Source: Celeribacter baekdonensis (lineage in GTDB: Bacteria > Pseudomonadota > Alphaproteobacteria > Rhodobacterales > Rhodobacteraceae). Taken from it: 64,000 bases of DNA. The stretch covers positions 2,108,001-2,172,000 of the forward strand of contig NZ_CP028475.1 in the NCBI RefSeq assembly GCF_003047105.1, in the 5' to 3' direction. This document shows, one piece after another, positions 47,635-57,074 of the stretch; within the stretch, counting starts at the first letter, position 1; every line of letters starts with the position of its first letter. The notes under the pieces were generated by a model. It had not been told where the DNA came from. It made no database searches and was given only the letters and a program-made list of their open reading frames with translations. The translations under genes and the position numbers were made by a program.

Positions 47635-49029
47635 ATGGCTTCCTACGACGTAATCATCATCGGTGCTGGCCCCGGCGGCTATGTCTCCGCCATCCGCTGT
47701 GCCCAACTGGGCCTGAAAACCGCCGTGGTCGAAGGCCGCGGCACCTTGGGCGGGACCTGCCTCAATGTCGGCTGTATCCCCTCGAAAGCACTGCTGAACG
47801 CCACCCACCATCTGCATGAGGCGGAGCATAATTTCGCCAAGATGGGCCTCAAAGGCAAATCCCCATCGGTCGATTGGGATCAGATGAAATCCTACAAAGA
47901 TGATGTGGTCGGTCAGAACACTGGCGGCATCGAATTCTTGTTCAAAAAGAACAAGATCGACTGGATCAAAGGCTGGGCCACCCTCCCCGCCGTTGGCAAA
48001 GTCAAAGTCGGCGACGAGGTCCATGAGGCGAAAAACATCGTGATCGCCACGGGATCTGTGCCCACCTCTCTGCCGGGCGTTGAGGTCAACAATGACGGCG
48101 GCGTCGTGGTCGACAGCACGGGCGCGCTAGACTTGCCGAAAGTGCCGAAAAAACTCGCCGTCATCGGCGCGGGTGTCATCGGTCTGGAACTTGGCTCGGT
48201 CTACGCCCGCCTTGGCTCCGAAGTGACCGTGGTCGAATACATGGATTTCATCACCCCGGGCATGGACGCAGACGTTCAACGCACGTTTAAAAAGCTGCTT
48301 GAGAAACAAGGGCTGAACTTCATCCTTGGCGCGGCTGTGCAGGGTGTGGACGCCTCGAAAACCAAAGCCAAGCTGACCTACAAACTCAAAAAAGACGACT
48401 CTGAGCACACGCTTGACGCCGATGTCGTTTTGGTCGCCACGGGCCGCAAACCTTTCACGGATGGTCTTGGACTTACTGAGTTGGGCGTCGAATTCACCCC
48501 GCGTGGTCAGGTCAAAACCGACGCCCATTGGGCCACCAACGTCAAAGGCATCTACGCCATCGGTGACGCGATTGTCGGTCCGATGTTGGCGCATAAAGCC
48601 GAGGACGAAGGCATGGCCGTGGCAGAGGTGCTTGCGGGCAAACATGGCCACGTCAACTACGCCGTGATCCCCGGTGTGATCTACACGTCGCCCGAGGTCG
48701 CCACCGTCGGCCAAACCGAAGCGCAGTTGAAAGAAGAAGGCCGCAAGGTCAAAATCGGCAAATTCTCGTTCATGGGCAACGCCCGCGCCAAGGCCGTGTT
48801 CCAAGGCGACGGCTTCGTCAAACTTATCGCGGATGCAGAGACCGACCGTTTGCTTGGCGCCGCGATCATCGGCCCGGCAGCGGGCGACATGATCCACGAG
48901 ATCTGTGTGGCAATGGAATACGGCGGCTCGGCCCAAGACATTGCACTGACCTGCCACGCCCACCCGACCTATTCGGAAGCCGTGCGTGAGGCGGCATTGG
49001 CCTGCGGCGACGGTCCGATCCACGCCTAA
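47635..49029 (+). CDS. lpd: Dihydrolipoyl dehydrogenase (E3)
   Basis: Lpd reoxidises dihydrolipoyl groups of SucB with FAD and NAD. The 464-residue product has the N-terminal FAD motif [14 protein letters not shown], the redox disulfide [16 protein letters not shown], the NAD motif [15 protein letters not shown], and the C-terminal active His/Glu region ([15 protein letters not shown]). AAGGAGA precedes the ATG. Position after sucAB assigns it to the 2-oxoglutarate dehydrogenase complex, though it may serve others as well. Confidence 0.96.
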   Translation: MASYDVIIIGAGPGGYVSAIRCAQLGLKTAVVEGRGTLGGTCLNVGCIPSKALLNATHHLHEAEHNFAKMGLKGKSPSVDWDQMKSYKDDVVGQNTGGIEFLFKKNKIDWIKGWATLPAVGKVKVGDEVHEAKNIVIATGSVPTSLPGVEVNNDGGVVVDSTGALDLPKVPKKLAVIGAGVIGLELGSVYARLGSEVTVVEYMDFITPGMDADVQRTFKKLLEKQGLNFILGAAVQGVDASKTKAKLTYKLKKDDSEHTLDADVVLVATGRKPFTDGLGLTELGVEFTPRGQVKTDAHWATNVKGIYAIGDAIVGPMLAHKAEDEGMAVAEVLAGKHGHVNYAVIPGVIYTSPEVATVGQTEAQLKEEGRKVKIGKFSFMGNARAKAVFQGDGFVKLIADAETDRLLGAAIIGPAAGDMIHEICVAMEYGGSAQDIALTCHAHPTYSEAVREAALACGDGPIHA

Positions 49030-49074
49030 AGCGTGACGCCTTTAACCTGAGACAGGGGAAAGGCATCACACTTT
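49028..49074. repeat. REP-like palindrome after the lpd stop
   Basis: AAAGCGTGACGCCTTT (49028-49043) and AAAGGCATCACACTTT (49059-49074) pair with two mismatches around a 15-base loop. It starts at CTAAAGCG exactly at the stop codon, as at 24238. Confidence 0.55.
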
Positions 49075-49095
49075 AAACGGTCCTAAAATCAAAGG

Positions 49096-49121
49096 AAAAG
49101 GCGCCTTTAAGGGCGCCTTTT
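49096..49121. terminator. Bidirectional terminator between lpd and the thioesterase gene
   Basis: AAAAGGCGCC / GGCGCCTTTT perfect 10-base stem with loop TTTAAG, between convergent genes. Confidence 0.9.
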
Positions 49122-49122
49122 C

Positions 49123-49608
49123 TCATTTCTTATCTTCGCCCGTGGCGGCAATATTGGCCATCCGCGCGGCATGTTCGCGGCGCAACACTTTGCGCAATTC
49201 GGCAGAATTCCAACGCTTTTGATCCATCTCCGTCTCCGGCACAAACTGTGGCACAGGAGCGGATTTGCCATCGTCATCCACCGCCACCATGGTGAAGTAG
49301 CAGGAATTGGTGTGGCGCACGGTTTGGGTGCGAATATCTTCGGCCTCGACCCGGATACCGATCTCCATCGAGGTGCGGCCCACGTAATTCACCGTCGCCC
49401 GAAAATGCACCAATTCGCCCACGGCGATCGGTTCTTTGAACGTCACCTGATCGACGGACAACGTCACCGCATATTTGCCTGAATAGCGCGAGGCACAGGA
49501 AAATGCGACCAAATCCAAAAGCTTAAGCAAAGCACCACCGTGCACCTTGCCAGAAAAATTCGCCATATCCGGCGTCATCAGTTCGGTCATTTCCAGATAA
49601 CGTGCCAT
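49123..49608 (-). CDS. Acyl-CoA thioesterase (hot-dog, YciA-like)
   Basis: The product of about 161 residues has a single hot-dog domain with MTPDMANFSGKVHGGALLKL near residue 12 (the catalytic region of YciA-type thioesterases) and YVGRTSMEIGIRVEAED. It hydrolyses acyl-CoAs in the cytoplasm. AAGGGG before ATG 49608 supports this start; the longer frame to 49782 has no family sequence. It is convergent with lpd and follows the gntR gene by 290 AT-rich bases with no gene. Confidence 0.85.
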   Translation of the reverse strand: MARYLEMTELMTPDMANFSGKVHGGALLKLLDLVAFSCASRYSGKYAVTLSVDQVTFKEPIAVGELVHFRATVNYVGRTSMEIGIRVEAEDIRTQTVRHTNSCYFTMVAVDDDGKSAPVPQFVPETEMDQKRWNSAELRKVLRREHAARMANIAATGEDKK

Positions 49609-49898
49609 GCCAGCCCCTTTCAAAACTCTGCGCTTCAGAAGACGCTGCACAGCAGAAAAGGTCAAGTATTGGCGGCACTGCAGGAAGAGATCATTCATCA
49701 AAATGATCCCTTCCTGCCCGACCCAACATCGGGGGGATGATTTCGGGCCGGTTTCTGTAGGCCGCAGATCTGAGCACCGCAAAGATCAGACACGCCTCTT
49801 TCAGGAACGCAGCAGCCCACGATTTCCGACGAATTTTTATAAAATTTTTTATTTTCTCGTGGACTGAACAGAAACCGAAACCTGGGCAAAAGCCCGCC

Positions 49899-50552
49899 TC
49901 AGACGGCCAACATCCGTAGCCCTTGCGTCACATCGGAGCGCACGGCAAGCCGCAATCCCGGTTCATCCCCCGCCCGCAAAGCGGCCACAATCAACCGATG
50001 GTTTTGTGGCACTTCGGTGCGATTAAGGCGGGCGTACAGGGCACGCATTGTCGGACCAAGTTGCAGCCAAACCGTTTCTGTCAGCGCCAGCATCGCCGGT
50101 GCCTGGGCGCGCAAATACAGCGTGCGATGAAATTCCAGATTGGTGCGAATATAGCCAACGTCATCATGTTTCGCGACCATTTCCGCGATCGAGCCGTTGA
50201 TGGTTTGAAGCCGTTCGATCAGGGCCATATGTGCCCGCGGCAAAGCCCGAGAGGCCAGTTCTGGTTCGATCAAAGCCCGGATCGAGGCCAATTCTTCGAT
50301 CCGCTCATTGCTCAGCTCCGGCGTGCTCAACCGGCCCGAGGAACTGAGGTTCAGCCCGCCATCGGCCACCAACCGCCGCACCGCTTCGCGCGCGGGCGTC
50401 ATCGACACATCAAACATTTTGCCAATCCCGCGCAGGGTCAGCGCCTCACCGGGACGAAATTCGCCATGCATGATGCGCGTGCGCAAAGTGCGATACACGC
50501 GATCATGGGCAGCACCGAGCGTATCAGAGGGGCGTGGGATGGGTGTGATCAT
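49899..50552 (-). CDS. GntR-family (FCD) transcription regulator, probable AkgR-type TCA regulator
   Basis: The 217-residue product has an N-terminal winged-helix GntR domain (YRTLRTRIMHGEFRPGEALT, then VSMTPAREAVRRL) and a C-terminal FCD ligand domain with the metal-site pattern (R.IEPELA, EFHRTLY, NHRLIVAA). A perfect TGTGATCACA lies 9 bases upstream of ATG 50552, and the same site occurs in pairs before sdhC and sucC. AkgR of Rhodobacter sphaeroides is a GntR regulator that activates TCA genes, so I infer this is its counterpart. Orthology is not proven by sequence alone. Confidence 0.8.
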   Translation of the reverse strand: MITPIPRPSDTLGAAHDRVYRTLRTRIMHGEFRPGEALTLRGIGKMFDVSMTPAREAVRRLVADGGLNLSSSGRLSTPELSNERIEELASIRALIEPELASRALPRAHMALIERLQTINGSIAEMVAKHDDVGYIRTNLEFHRTLYLRAQAPAMLALTETVWLQLGPTMRALYARLNRTEVPQNHRLIVAALRAGDEPGLRLAVRSDVTQGLRMLAV

Positions 50553-50560
50553 GGGTGCAA

Positions 50561-50570
50561 TGTGATCACA
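50561..50570. promoter_or_regulatory. TGTGATCACA site before gntR, probable autoregulation
   Basis: Perfect 10-base palindrome ending nine bases before the regulator's ATG, so bound protein would block initiation or the ribosome site. It is identical to the sites at sdh and suc. Confidence 0.7.
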
Positions 50571-50583
50571 AAACACAGCAAGG

Positions 50584-51279
50584 TCAATCCGTCTCGAACC
50601 GCCACGCATGTAATCCTTCGCCCTCCGAGCGCAGCCATGCCCGATGCCGGGCATGATCCGGGCAAACCTTGGCGACCTGCGCCCAAAACCGATCTGAATG
50701 ATTCATCTCCAACCGATGTGCCACCTCATGCGCCGCAACATAGTTCAGCACCGCCTCAGGGGCCATCACCAGCCGCCACGAATACATCAGATTGCCCGCG
50801 CTGGTACAGGAGCCCCAGCGCGAGCGGGTGTCGCGCAAAGTGATCCGGCCATAGGTGGTTCCAAGCGCCTCGGCATAGTGATCAGAGGCCGCCCTGAGGC
50901 GCAGTTGCGCTTGGAGTTTGAGAAAGGCCTGCACCCGAGCTGCCACGCGATCCTCCGCGCCGGGCACATGCAATTGCCCCTCAATCAGACGCGCCGCCCG
51001 GCCCCGACCGGGAACGATCTCCACATCTTGCCCCAAAAAGGGAATCGCCTGACCGAAGCCCACGGTCTGGTCGGGCGTGCGTGCCTCAAGGTGCTTTCTG
51101 ATCCAAAGTTCTTTTTCCCGCAAAAACGCCATGGCTTCGCGTTCGGGCACCCGCTTTGGCATCGACAGGGTCACGCGACCATCCAGCCGCGACACGCGCA
51201 GCGAGAGCCTGCGCGCCTGACCAGAGCGGCGCAGGGTGATATGCACAGGCGGCTGGCCCAACAAAATGGTCTCGCTCAC
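50584..51279 (-). CDS. YgjP-like/SprT-related metallopeptidase domain protein
   Basis: The product of about 231 residues fits the DUF45/YgjP-like family with the zinc motif VAAHEVAHRLEMNHSDRFW near the C-terminus (HExxH plus a downstream His/Glu region) and the conserved RDTRSRWGSCTSAGNLMYSW. Function is unknown; family members are thought to be Zn-dependent peptidases. A TTG at 51306 is the longest start; GTG 51279 is my preference because upstream residues are not family-like, though the ribosome site is weak. It lies directly upstream of the gntR gene. Confidence 0.8.
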   Translation of the reverse strand: MSETILLGQPPVHITLRRSGQARRLSLRVSRLDGRVTLSMPKRVPEREAMAFLREKELWIRKHLEARTPDQTVGFGQAIPFLGQDVEIVPGRGRAARLIEGQLHVPGAEDRVAARVQAFLKLQAQLRLRAASDHYAEALGTTYGRITLRDTRSRWGSCTSAGNLMYSWRLVMAPEAVLNYVAAHEVAHRLEMNHSDRFWAQVAKVCPDHARHRAWLRSEGEGLHAWRFETD

Positions 51280-51442
51280 GACGTCTCTTTTCTCCGCTTG
51301 GGCCAAAGAGTCCGTGCTCTTTGCCCCCCGTCTGTCCCAGTGTTTACTTTAGATTAGGGCGAAAGGCTTTGACACCCCCGTCGCGATATGGCATGGCGCG
51401 TCAATCTCCGCACCTGGACCAGTTATGACGAAAGGGATTATC

Positions 51443-51748
51443 ATGCCCAATGAGGAATGGGGCGTAAAGCGCGTATGCCCGACCACCGGCAAACGGTTCT
51501 ACGACCTGAACAAAAATCCGATCGTGTCGCCCTACACCGGCGAAACCGTCACCTTTGACATGAACAACAAGTCGCGCGTGGCCATTGCCGAAAAAGCTGC
51601 CCCGATCGACGACGATGCCGATGATGAAGATCTGTTGATTGATGATGACGCAGATGTCGATATCGAAGACGATCTGCTCGTGGACGACGACGACGACAAT
51701 GTCTCGCTCGACGAGATCGCAGACGTCGCCGCAGACGACGACGATTGA
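51443..51748 (+). CDS. TIGR02300 (FYDLN acid domain) protein
   Basis: The 101-residue product begins MPNEEWGVKRVCPTTGKRFY and has the FYDLN hallmark followed by NPIVSPYTGE, then an extremely acidic tail of Asp/Glu with few other residues. The N-terminal Cys pair may form half a zinc ribbon. The family is found throughout alphaproteobacteria, often beside a tRNA-Ala as here, and has no known function. A longer start at 51425 is possible; AAGGGA precedes ATG 51443. Confidence 0.9.
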   Translation: MPNEEWGVKRVCPTTGKRFYDLNKNPIVSPYTGETVTFDMNNKSRVAIAEKAAPIDDDADDEDLLIDDDADVDIEDDLLVDDDDDNVSLDEIADVAADDDD

Positions 51749-51889
51749 GAGACGAAAGCGGTCTCGTAAAAAATTTTTACGGGGCCGATTTTTTTCGCTT
51801 GCAACCCCAAGCGAGACACCCTACGAAGCGCGAGCGGGCGGCAAACGCCCCTCGCACCCCGCCAGACACAGCGGTAAAATCGGTCAAAT

Positions 51890-51965
51890 GGGGCCTTAGC
51901 TCAGCTGGGAGAGCGCCTGCATGGCATGCAGGAGGTCAGCGGTTCGATCCCGCTAGGCTCCACCA
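51890..51965 (+). tRNA. tRNA-Ala (anticodon GGC)
   Basis: Full cloverleaf of 76 bases with encoded CCA. Acceptor arm GGGGCCT / AGGCTCC, D arm AGCTCAGCTGGGAGAGC, anticodon stem CCTGC / GCAGG around ATGGCAT (anticodon GGC, reads GCC/GCU), T arm with GGTTCGATCC. Confidence 0.97.
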
Positions 51966-52134
51966 AATTCCCTTTTGAAAAGCACCAGATATTTGTGCCT
52001 TTTCCGTCAGAGGATTTGCCTCTGTCGCGAAGACAGGTGCTGATTTTCCTACGAAATCTCGTGCTGCTCCGATCCATGCCTATGGCGTGTTGATTGCTGC
52101 GCAGTCATTTCCCTGTCAAACCCTAGGATGGCCC

Positions 52135-52674
52135 ATGAGCGACCAGTTCTTCGTCGTGACGGGCGGCCCCGGTGCAGGCAAGACAAGCCTGATCACCGAG
52201 CTTGCTCGTCGCGGCTTTCACACAATCCCCGAATCCGGTCGTGCGATCATCCGCGAAGAGATGCAGAGCGGAGGGAATGCCCTGCCTTGGGTAGATCCTG
52301 TGGCCTACGCCGAACGAATGCTGGAGCAAGACATGCACTCCTTCAGCGCCGCACAGGCGCTCTCAGGCCCTGTGATTTTCGATCGCGGCATTACCGACAT
52401 CATGGGCTATCTGACATTCTGTGGGCTCGCTGTTCCATCGCATGTCGCCGCAGCGGTAAAAGCGGCCCGCTACAATCACAGGATTTTCCTGGCGCCCTAC
52501 TGGGACGAGATCTTCACACAGGACACCGAACGCAAGCAGACCCGCGCCGAGGCCGAGGCGACCTGTGCCGTGATGCGCGAGACCTATGCCGCACTTGGAT
52601 ATGCGATCACGGTGCTTCCGAGGACCGACATACAGCAACGCGCCGACTTTGTAGCGACGCGGGTGATGTCGTGA
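52135..52674 (+). CDS. AAA_28-type P-loop ATPase
   Basis: The 179-residue product has Walker A VVTGGPGAGKTSLITEL at the N-terminus, ESGRAIIREEM as in NadR-like nucleoside kinases, and VIFDRGITDIMGYL. The compact single P-loop domain fits the AAA_28/zeta-kinase-like family, which phosphorylates small molecules or nucleotides. The start 52135 is the first ATG with the domain; the frame is open back to 52087. Function unknown. It stands alone after tRNA-Ala. Confidence 0.8.
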   Translation: MSDQFFVVTGGPGAGKTSLITELARRGFHTIPESGRAIIREEMQSGGNALPWVDPVAYAERMLEQDMHSFSAAQALSGPVIFDRGITDIMGYLTFCGLAVPSHVAAAVKAARYNHRIFLAPYWDEIFTQDTERKQTRAEAEATCAVMRETYAALGYAITVLPRTDIQQRADFVATRVMS

Positions 52675-52836
52675 CGCACCGCAAAAGAGCGTAAAAGCAC
52701 CCCACTCTCGATCCCGCGCGCGTCGCGCCAGTGTGAGCCAAACGGCGAGGCCGAGATGAACATCGACCGCAGTGCCTGCGAGGCGTTGCATATACGCAAA
52801 AAATTTGCCATTAGGGAAGGGCCTGCGGGGAAAAGC

Positions 52837-53457
52837 ATGAAGAAAACCGATTTAATACCGATGCAAAGCCAAAGCGCCGACGCACGATCAACCCTGGACG
52901 TTGGACGAAACCTGAAAGCGCTGCGCCGCGATCGAGATGTGTCTCTGAGCCGAGCCGCAGCCGCGTGTTCAGTTTCGGCCGCAACACTTTCCAGAATCGA
53001 AAACGGGCACCTTTCGCCCACATTCGACGTCATTTCGAAAATTTGCGACGGCTTCGGGGTTGGCCTGCGGGATCTCCTTGGGAACAGCCAGCGCTCCGAT
53101 CTTGGAGGCTGGTCGGCGCTGACGAAAGCAGGGACTGGCCGGATCATCGAAACACCTCAATATCGCTTCGAACTGTTGTGTGACGATGCCCTTGCCAAGC
53201 CATTTCTCGTGTTTCGCGCAGACATTTTGTGCCGCACCATTGAGGAATACGGACCGCTTCAGTCACACTCGGGACAGGAACAGATCGTGGTGCAAACAGG
53301 CCGCGTCGAAGTCTGGGTCGAACAGTACAAACCACGCCTGCTTGACGCAGGAGACAGCATCGCCTTTGACAGCCGTTTAGGCCACGCCGTGCTGACAGTT
53401 GGCCATGACGGACCGGCCAAAGTGGTGTGGATTTGCGACTCTCAGGAGACAGTTTGA
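52837..53457 (+). CDS. XRE-family regulator with C-terminal cupin
   Basis: The product of about 206 residues has an HTH_3 domain (VGRNLKALRRDRDVSLSRAA, then VSAATLSRIENGHLSPTFD) and a C-terminal cupin with PLQSHSGQEQIVVQTGRVEV and HAVLTVGHDGP. Such one-component regulators sense small molecules through the cupin and often control the catabolic genes beside them. The D-amino-acid dehydrogenase gene starts inside its stop codon (TGATG), so it is the first gene of that operon. Start choice: GGGGAAAAGC before ATG 52837; the frame is open back to 52756. Confidence 0.85.
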   Translation: MKKTDLIPMQSQSADARSTLDVGRNLKALRRDRDVSLSRAAAACSVSAATLSRIENGHLSPTFDVISKICDGFGVGLRDLLGNSQRSDLGGWSALTKAGTGRIIETPQYRFELLCDDALAKPFLVFRADILCRTIEEYGPLQSHSGQEQIVVQTGRVEVWVEQYKPRLLDAGDSIAFDSRLGHAVLTVGHDGPAKVVWICDSQETV

Positions 53458-54728
53458 TGGCACGAACCCCGCCTTTCGTCATAATCGGCTGCGGCATTGT
53501 GGGTGTGCTGACCGCCTACGCCTTGGCCAAGCGCGGGAAATCTGTGTGCGTCGTAGACCGCGCATCACAGCCCGCACAAATGTGCAGCTATGCAAATGCC
53601 GGGATTCTTGCGGTCGGTCACGCCAAATCCTGGGCGGGTCCAGGCGCGATTGGCTCTATTGGGAGGGCTATGTTTGGCCATGAACCCGGCGTAAAGGTGA
53701 CGCGCTTGGCAGACCCGGCATTGCTCCGCTGGGGCGCGAGTTTTCTGGTCCATTGCAGCCACAAAGCCCACCTGTCCAACACGGCAAAGCTACAAAAGCT
53801 CAGTCGATATAGCCGGGATTTGACCAAAAGCATCGAAGCGGATTTAGGCCTCACACCCGAGCTGCGCCATGACGGAGGACTCTATCTCTTTCAAGACGAG
53901 GCTCAGTTTGCAGCCTATTCAAGCGCGCTGGAACGCTCTGGTGAGGGCGGCTTTCAGGTTCTTGGGCGTCAGGACTTGATCGCAAGGGAACCCAGTCTGG
54001 CGGGCCGCGCCGATCAATTCGCAGGCGGGATTTTCAGCCCTTACGACTCGGTTGGCGATTGCCGCTTATTTGCCAGCCGTGTGGCCACGGCTCTGACCGA
54101 GAAATTTGATGTGAACTTTCAGTTCGAAACCAACGTGTCCGGGTTCGAACGGCGGGCCAATGGGATTCGGGCGGTGTTGACGGACACAGGGCCCATCCCC
54201 GCCGAAGCGGTGATTTTGACAACTGGAGCAGACACCCCGGCCCTGATGCGCCCATTGGGTGTCGCGCCGCACATTTACCCGGTAAAGGGCTATTCGGGGA
54301 GCTGGCGCATACTGGACGACGCACGCATCCCGACGTTGCCTTTTGTGGACGAAACCGCGTTGATGGCCGTTGCGGCCTATGGCGGTCAGTTGCGTGTCAC
54401 CGCGCTCGCAGAGTTCGCTGGATTTGATCGGTCGCTACCGGACGACCGCACGGCATTGCTGCGTGACTATGTTGCCTGCACCTTCGGGGACGCGGTGGAC
54501 GCCGACAGTGCGGGCTTCTGGTCCGGTTTGCGGCCGAGCACCCCAGCGGGGCCGCCCTATCTTGGGCGCATCCGAAAGTTTGAAAACCTCTGGATCAACG
54601 CGGGACACGGTCAACTTGGCTGGACGATGGCGGCTGGCTGCGCAGACCTGATTGCAGAGCGCATCACCGGACAAGATGTTGATGTCGAAGGCGTATCCGC
54701 AACGGCACGTTGGCTTGAAGAGATTTAA
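53457..54728 (+). CDS. FAD-dependent D-amino-acid dehydrogenase-like oxidoreductase (DadA family)
   Basis: The product of about 423 residues has the FAD motif IIGCGIVGVLTAYALAKRGK at residues 8-27, SYANAGILAVGHAKSWAGPG and the DadA-type C-terminal WSGLRPSTPAGPPYLG and GHGQLGWTMAAG. DadA enzymes oxidise D-amino acids to 2-oxo or imino acids with electrons to quinone. GGAG before ATG 53457 fixes the start. It overlaps the cupin regulator gene and is followed after nine bases by an ornithine cyclodeaminase-like gene, which could reduce the cyclic imine it makes. The amino acid is unknown. Confidence 0.87.
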   Translation: MARTPPFVIIGCGIVGVLTAYALAKRGKSVCVVDRASQPAQMCSYANAGILAVGHAKSWAGPGAIGSIGRAMFGHEPGVKVTRLADPALLRWGASFLVHCSHKAHLSNTAKLQKLSRYSRDLTKSIEADLGLTPELRHDGGLYLFQDEAQFAAYSSALERSGEGGFQVLGRQDLIAREPSLAGRADQFAGGIFSPYDSVGDCRLFASRVATALTEKFDVNFQFETNVSGFERRANGIRAVLTDTGPIPAEAVILTTGADTPALMRPLGVAPHIYPVKGYSGSWRILDDARIPTLPFVDETALMAVAAYGGQLRVTALAEFAGFDRSLPDDRTALLRDYVACTFGDAVDADSAGFWSGLRPSTPAGPPYLGRIRKFENLWINAGHGQLGWTMAAGCADLIAERITGQDVDVEGVSATARWLEEI

Positions 54729-54737
54729 GGACTGAAA

Positions 54738-55667
54738 ATGACCCCAAGAACCATCTCCTATGACGACGTGGCGTCCCGGTTTTCATGGTGCGACGCAGTC
54801 GCTGCCCTGCGCGATGGCCACACGCGGCCACAGGCCCAAATCGGTGACATTTTCCTTGGCCCCGCCGACGGCACATTGCTCAGCCGCGGGGCCTATGTTC
54901 CGGGGCTAGGCTACGGCCTGAAATCGGTCACAGTCTTTGACAAGAATGCAAAAGCGGGATTGCCGACAGTCCAAGGGGCGATGTTGGTGTTCGAACCTGA
55001 GCATGGTCAGCTTGTCGCCATTATCGACAGCAAACTCGTCACCGAGATCAAAACCGCCGCAGACTCCGTTCTTGGGGCCACCCTGCTGGCCCGGCCAGAC
55101 AGTCAGACTTTGCTGATTGTGGGGGCGGGTACGGTCGCGCGCAGCCTCATCAAGGCCTACAGCGCTGTCATGCCATCGCTCCGGCAGATCGGGATCTGGT
55201 CGCGCCGAAGCGCACAGTCAGAAGCCCTCGCACAAGAATTTGCCTCCGAAGATCTCGACGTCTTCGCTGCACCGGATCTGGCAACAGCCGTTGCCAAAGC
55301 GGACATCGTTTCGACCGCAACCATGGCGCGCGACCCGATCCTCAAAGCCGATTGGGTGAAAGAGGGAACGCATGTGGACCTGATTGGCGCTTTCAAAGCA
55401 GACATGCGTGAGGCTGATGATCGGCTGATCGCTACCGGCTCTCTCTTTGTAGACAGCCGCGCGACGACGATTGATCATATCGGCGAGCTGAAAATCCCAA
55501 TTGCAAACGGTGTGATCACGGCAGACGCGGTGAAAGGCGATCTCTACGATCTGGTCAAAGCACCCAATTCGGGGCGCCAGAACGAACAGGAGATAACCCT
55601 CTTCAAAAATGGGGGCGGGGCTCACCTCGACATGATGATCGCGACGTTCATTGTGGACCAGATATGA
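54738..55667 (+). CDS. Ornithine cyclodeaminase/mu-crystallin family protein
   Basis: The 309-residue product has the NAD(P) Rossmann motif LLIVGAGTVARSLIKA in the middle and the family substrate region YGLKSVTVFDKNAKAGLPTV near residue 55. The next conserved site reads EIKTAADSVL, whereas most relatives have R(T)AA; Lys replaces the Arg that contacts the substrate carboxylate. Family activities include ornithine cyclodeaminase, ketimine reductase and pyrroline-2-carboxylate reductase. Coupling to a D-amino-acid dehydrogenase suggests reduction of its imine product. It is the last gene of the operon. Confidence 0.85.
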   Translation: MTPRTISYDDVASRFSWCDAVAALRDGHTRPQAQIGDIFLGPADGTLLSRGAYVPGLGYGLKSVTVFDKNAKAGLPTVQGAMLVFEPEHGQLVAIIDSKLVTEIKTAADSVLGATLLARPDSQTLLIVGAGTVARSLIKAYSAVMPSLRQIGIWSRRSAQSEALAQEFASEDLDVFAAPDLATAVAKADIVSTATMARDPILKADWVKEGTHVDLIGAFKADMREADDRLIATGSLFVDSRATTIDHIGELKIPIANGVITADAVKGDLYDLVKAPNSGRQNEQEITLFKNGGGAHLDMMIATFIVDQI

Positions 55668-55712
55668 GAGCGCGAAATCAGCCCCCCCTCAAAATCGGCA
55701 ACGCACAGCGCC

Positions 55713-57074
55713 TTACGCACCGGTGCCGGAGGCGCGGGGCGTCGCATCTTTGGAGATCAATCTCACGCTGACTTCGAACCCGGACGCAGAGCCCGCGCGC
55801 GGGGAGGTCAAGACAAGGGGACTACCGATCCGTTCCGCAATTGCTGCCACAATGGCAAGGCCAAGCCCGCTGCCATCCGCCTCAGTGCCCGCACGTTCAA
55901 ACCGGGCGGTCAGGCGCGCCAGCGTGTCAGGTGGCACCACAGGGCCTTCATTGGACACGCTCAGATGACCATCGGCTGTCAGCACCACCAAAATCGGCGC
56001 GCTTTGTGACCCGTGCCGCAGGGCGTTTTCAACCAGATTACGGCACAGGATACCAAACGCATCCGGGTCCAAATCAGACATCACCGGACGCTCTGGCAGG
56101 GTCAAAACAATGCGATCCGGGGCGGTGATACGCGCGAGATCCTCAACAATGATCCGCGCCACCATGCGCAGATCCGAGGCCTGATCCAACCGCAACCGCC
56201 CCCCTTCCGCGCGCGCCAATTGCATCAGGCGTTCGGACAGCCGGGTGAGCCGTTTCAGCGTCACTTCAATGTCGGTGGCACGGGCGCGGGCCGCTGGGTC
56301 AGTCGTCTCCGATTGCAGCCGCTGCGCCTGAGCGATGGCCCCGGCCAAAGGCGTGCGCAGCTCATGCGCGGCATTGGCGGCAAAGCTGCGCTCGGCCTCA
56401 AACGCGCCGTTCAAACGGTGCAACAAATCATTGAGCGTAGCCGCGATCGGCGCGACTTCGGCGGGCATATGATCCGCCGGAATCGGCGACAAATCCCGCG
56501 CATTGCGTGTCTCAAGCCGCTCGCGAAAATGGCGTAGAGAGGCAAAACTCGCCCGCACCGCCAAAGCAATCGCCAAAAGCGCCACAGGGATCACCACCAA
56601 AAGCGGCAGGCCAAGCCCCATCTGAATTTCGCGCGCCACTTGCGCCCGATGATCCAAAGGCTCGGCGATGGTGATGCGAATGCTGCCTTGCAACACATCG
56701 TCATTATAGAGCCGATGCGTGGTGGTTTGGCGAAACCCCGGCCCGTCATAGGTGGGAAATATCGCCAGATCTGCGGCATGCGATTGCAAAAGAACGCGGC
56801 CTTCACTGTCGCGGACCACATAGGTGAAAAACTCACTATGCTCGCGGACCTCACCGATCCTTTGGGTCGCGCCGGTGTCATCGCGCCCGACAATATCAAT
56901 GGCGGCCAGTGGCAAAATCCGTTGAGCGGTTTCTTGCAGCGCGCTGTCAAACACCTCGTCCATTTCCTGGCGCAAAATCACCGCCGTCACAGAGGCCGCC
57001 GCAATCCACAATAGCGTCAGCAACACCCCAAGCGACAGCCCCAACCGAGCCTGAAGACTGCGCGGCACTCTCAT
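55713..57074 (-). CDS. Sensor histidine kinase of a two-component system
   Basis: The 453-residue product has two membrane helices (LGLSLGVLLTLLWIAAASV near residue 10 and LGLPLLVVIPVALLAIALAV near 167) around a periplasmic sensor of about 130 residues, a HAMP-like linker, the H-box FAANAAHELRTPLAGAIA, N-box NLVENALRHG and G2-box GSGLGLAIV. It resembles QseC/TctE-type kinases. Its start overlaps the regulator stop (ATGA). The frame runs to 57269, but that part overlaps the regulator. It lies divergent from the PepSY/ApbE/ATPase genes and probably controls them. Confidence 0.9.
   Translation of the reverse strand: MRVPRSLQARLGLSLGVLLTLLWIAAASVTAVILRQEMDEVFDSALQETAQRILPLAAIDIVGRDDTGATQRIGEVREHSEFFTYVVRDSEGRVLLQSHAADLAIFPTYDGPGFRQTTTHRLYNDDVLQGSIRITIAEPLDHRAQVAREIQMGLGLPLLVVIPVALLAIALAVRASFASLRHFRERLETRNARDLSPIPADHMPAEVAPIAATLNDLLHRLNGAFEAERSFAANAAHELRTPLAGAIAQAQRLQSETTDPAARARATDIEVTLKRLTRLSERLMQLARAEGGRLRLDQASDLRMVARIIVEDLARITAPDRIVLTLPERPVMSDLDPDAFGILCRNLVENALRHGSQSAPILVVLTADGHLSVSNEGPVVPPDTLARLTARFERAGTEADGSGLGLAIVAAIAERIGSPLVLTSPRAGSASGFEVSVRLISKDATPRASGTGA

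Noticed and set aside
51765..51792. AT-rich near-palindrome after the TIGR02300 gene (GTAAAAAATTTTTAC)
   Set aside because: It could be a weak terminator, but the stem is only A/T pairs and the T run is interrupted, so I do not list it as a feature.
51890..52135. tRNA-Ala as an integration site for a mobile element
   Set aside because: No integrase, no repeat of the tRNA 3' end downstream and ordinary genes on both sides.
55511..55520. TGTGATCACG inside the ornithine cyclodeaminase-like gene
   Set aside because: It is within coding sequence far from a start and has one mismatch; no promoter there.
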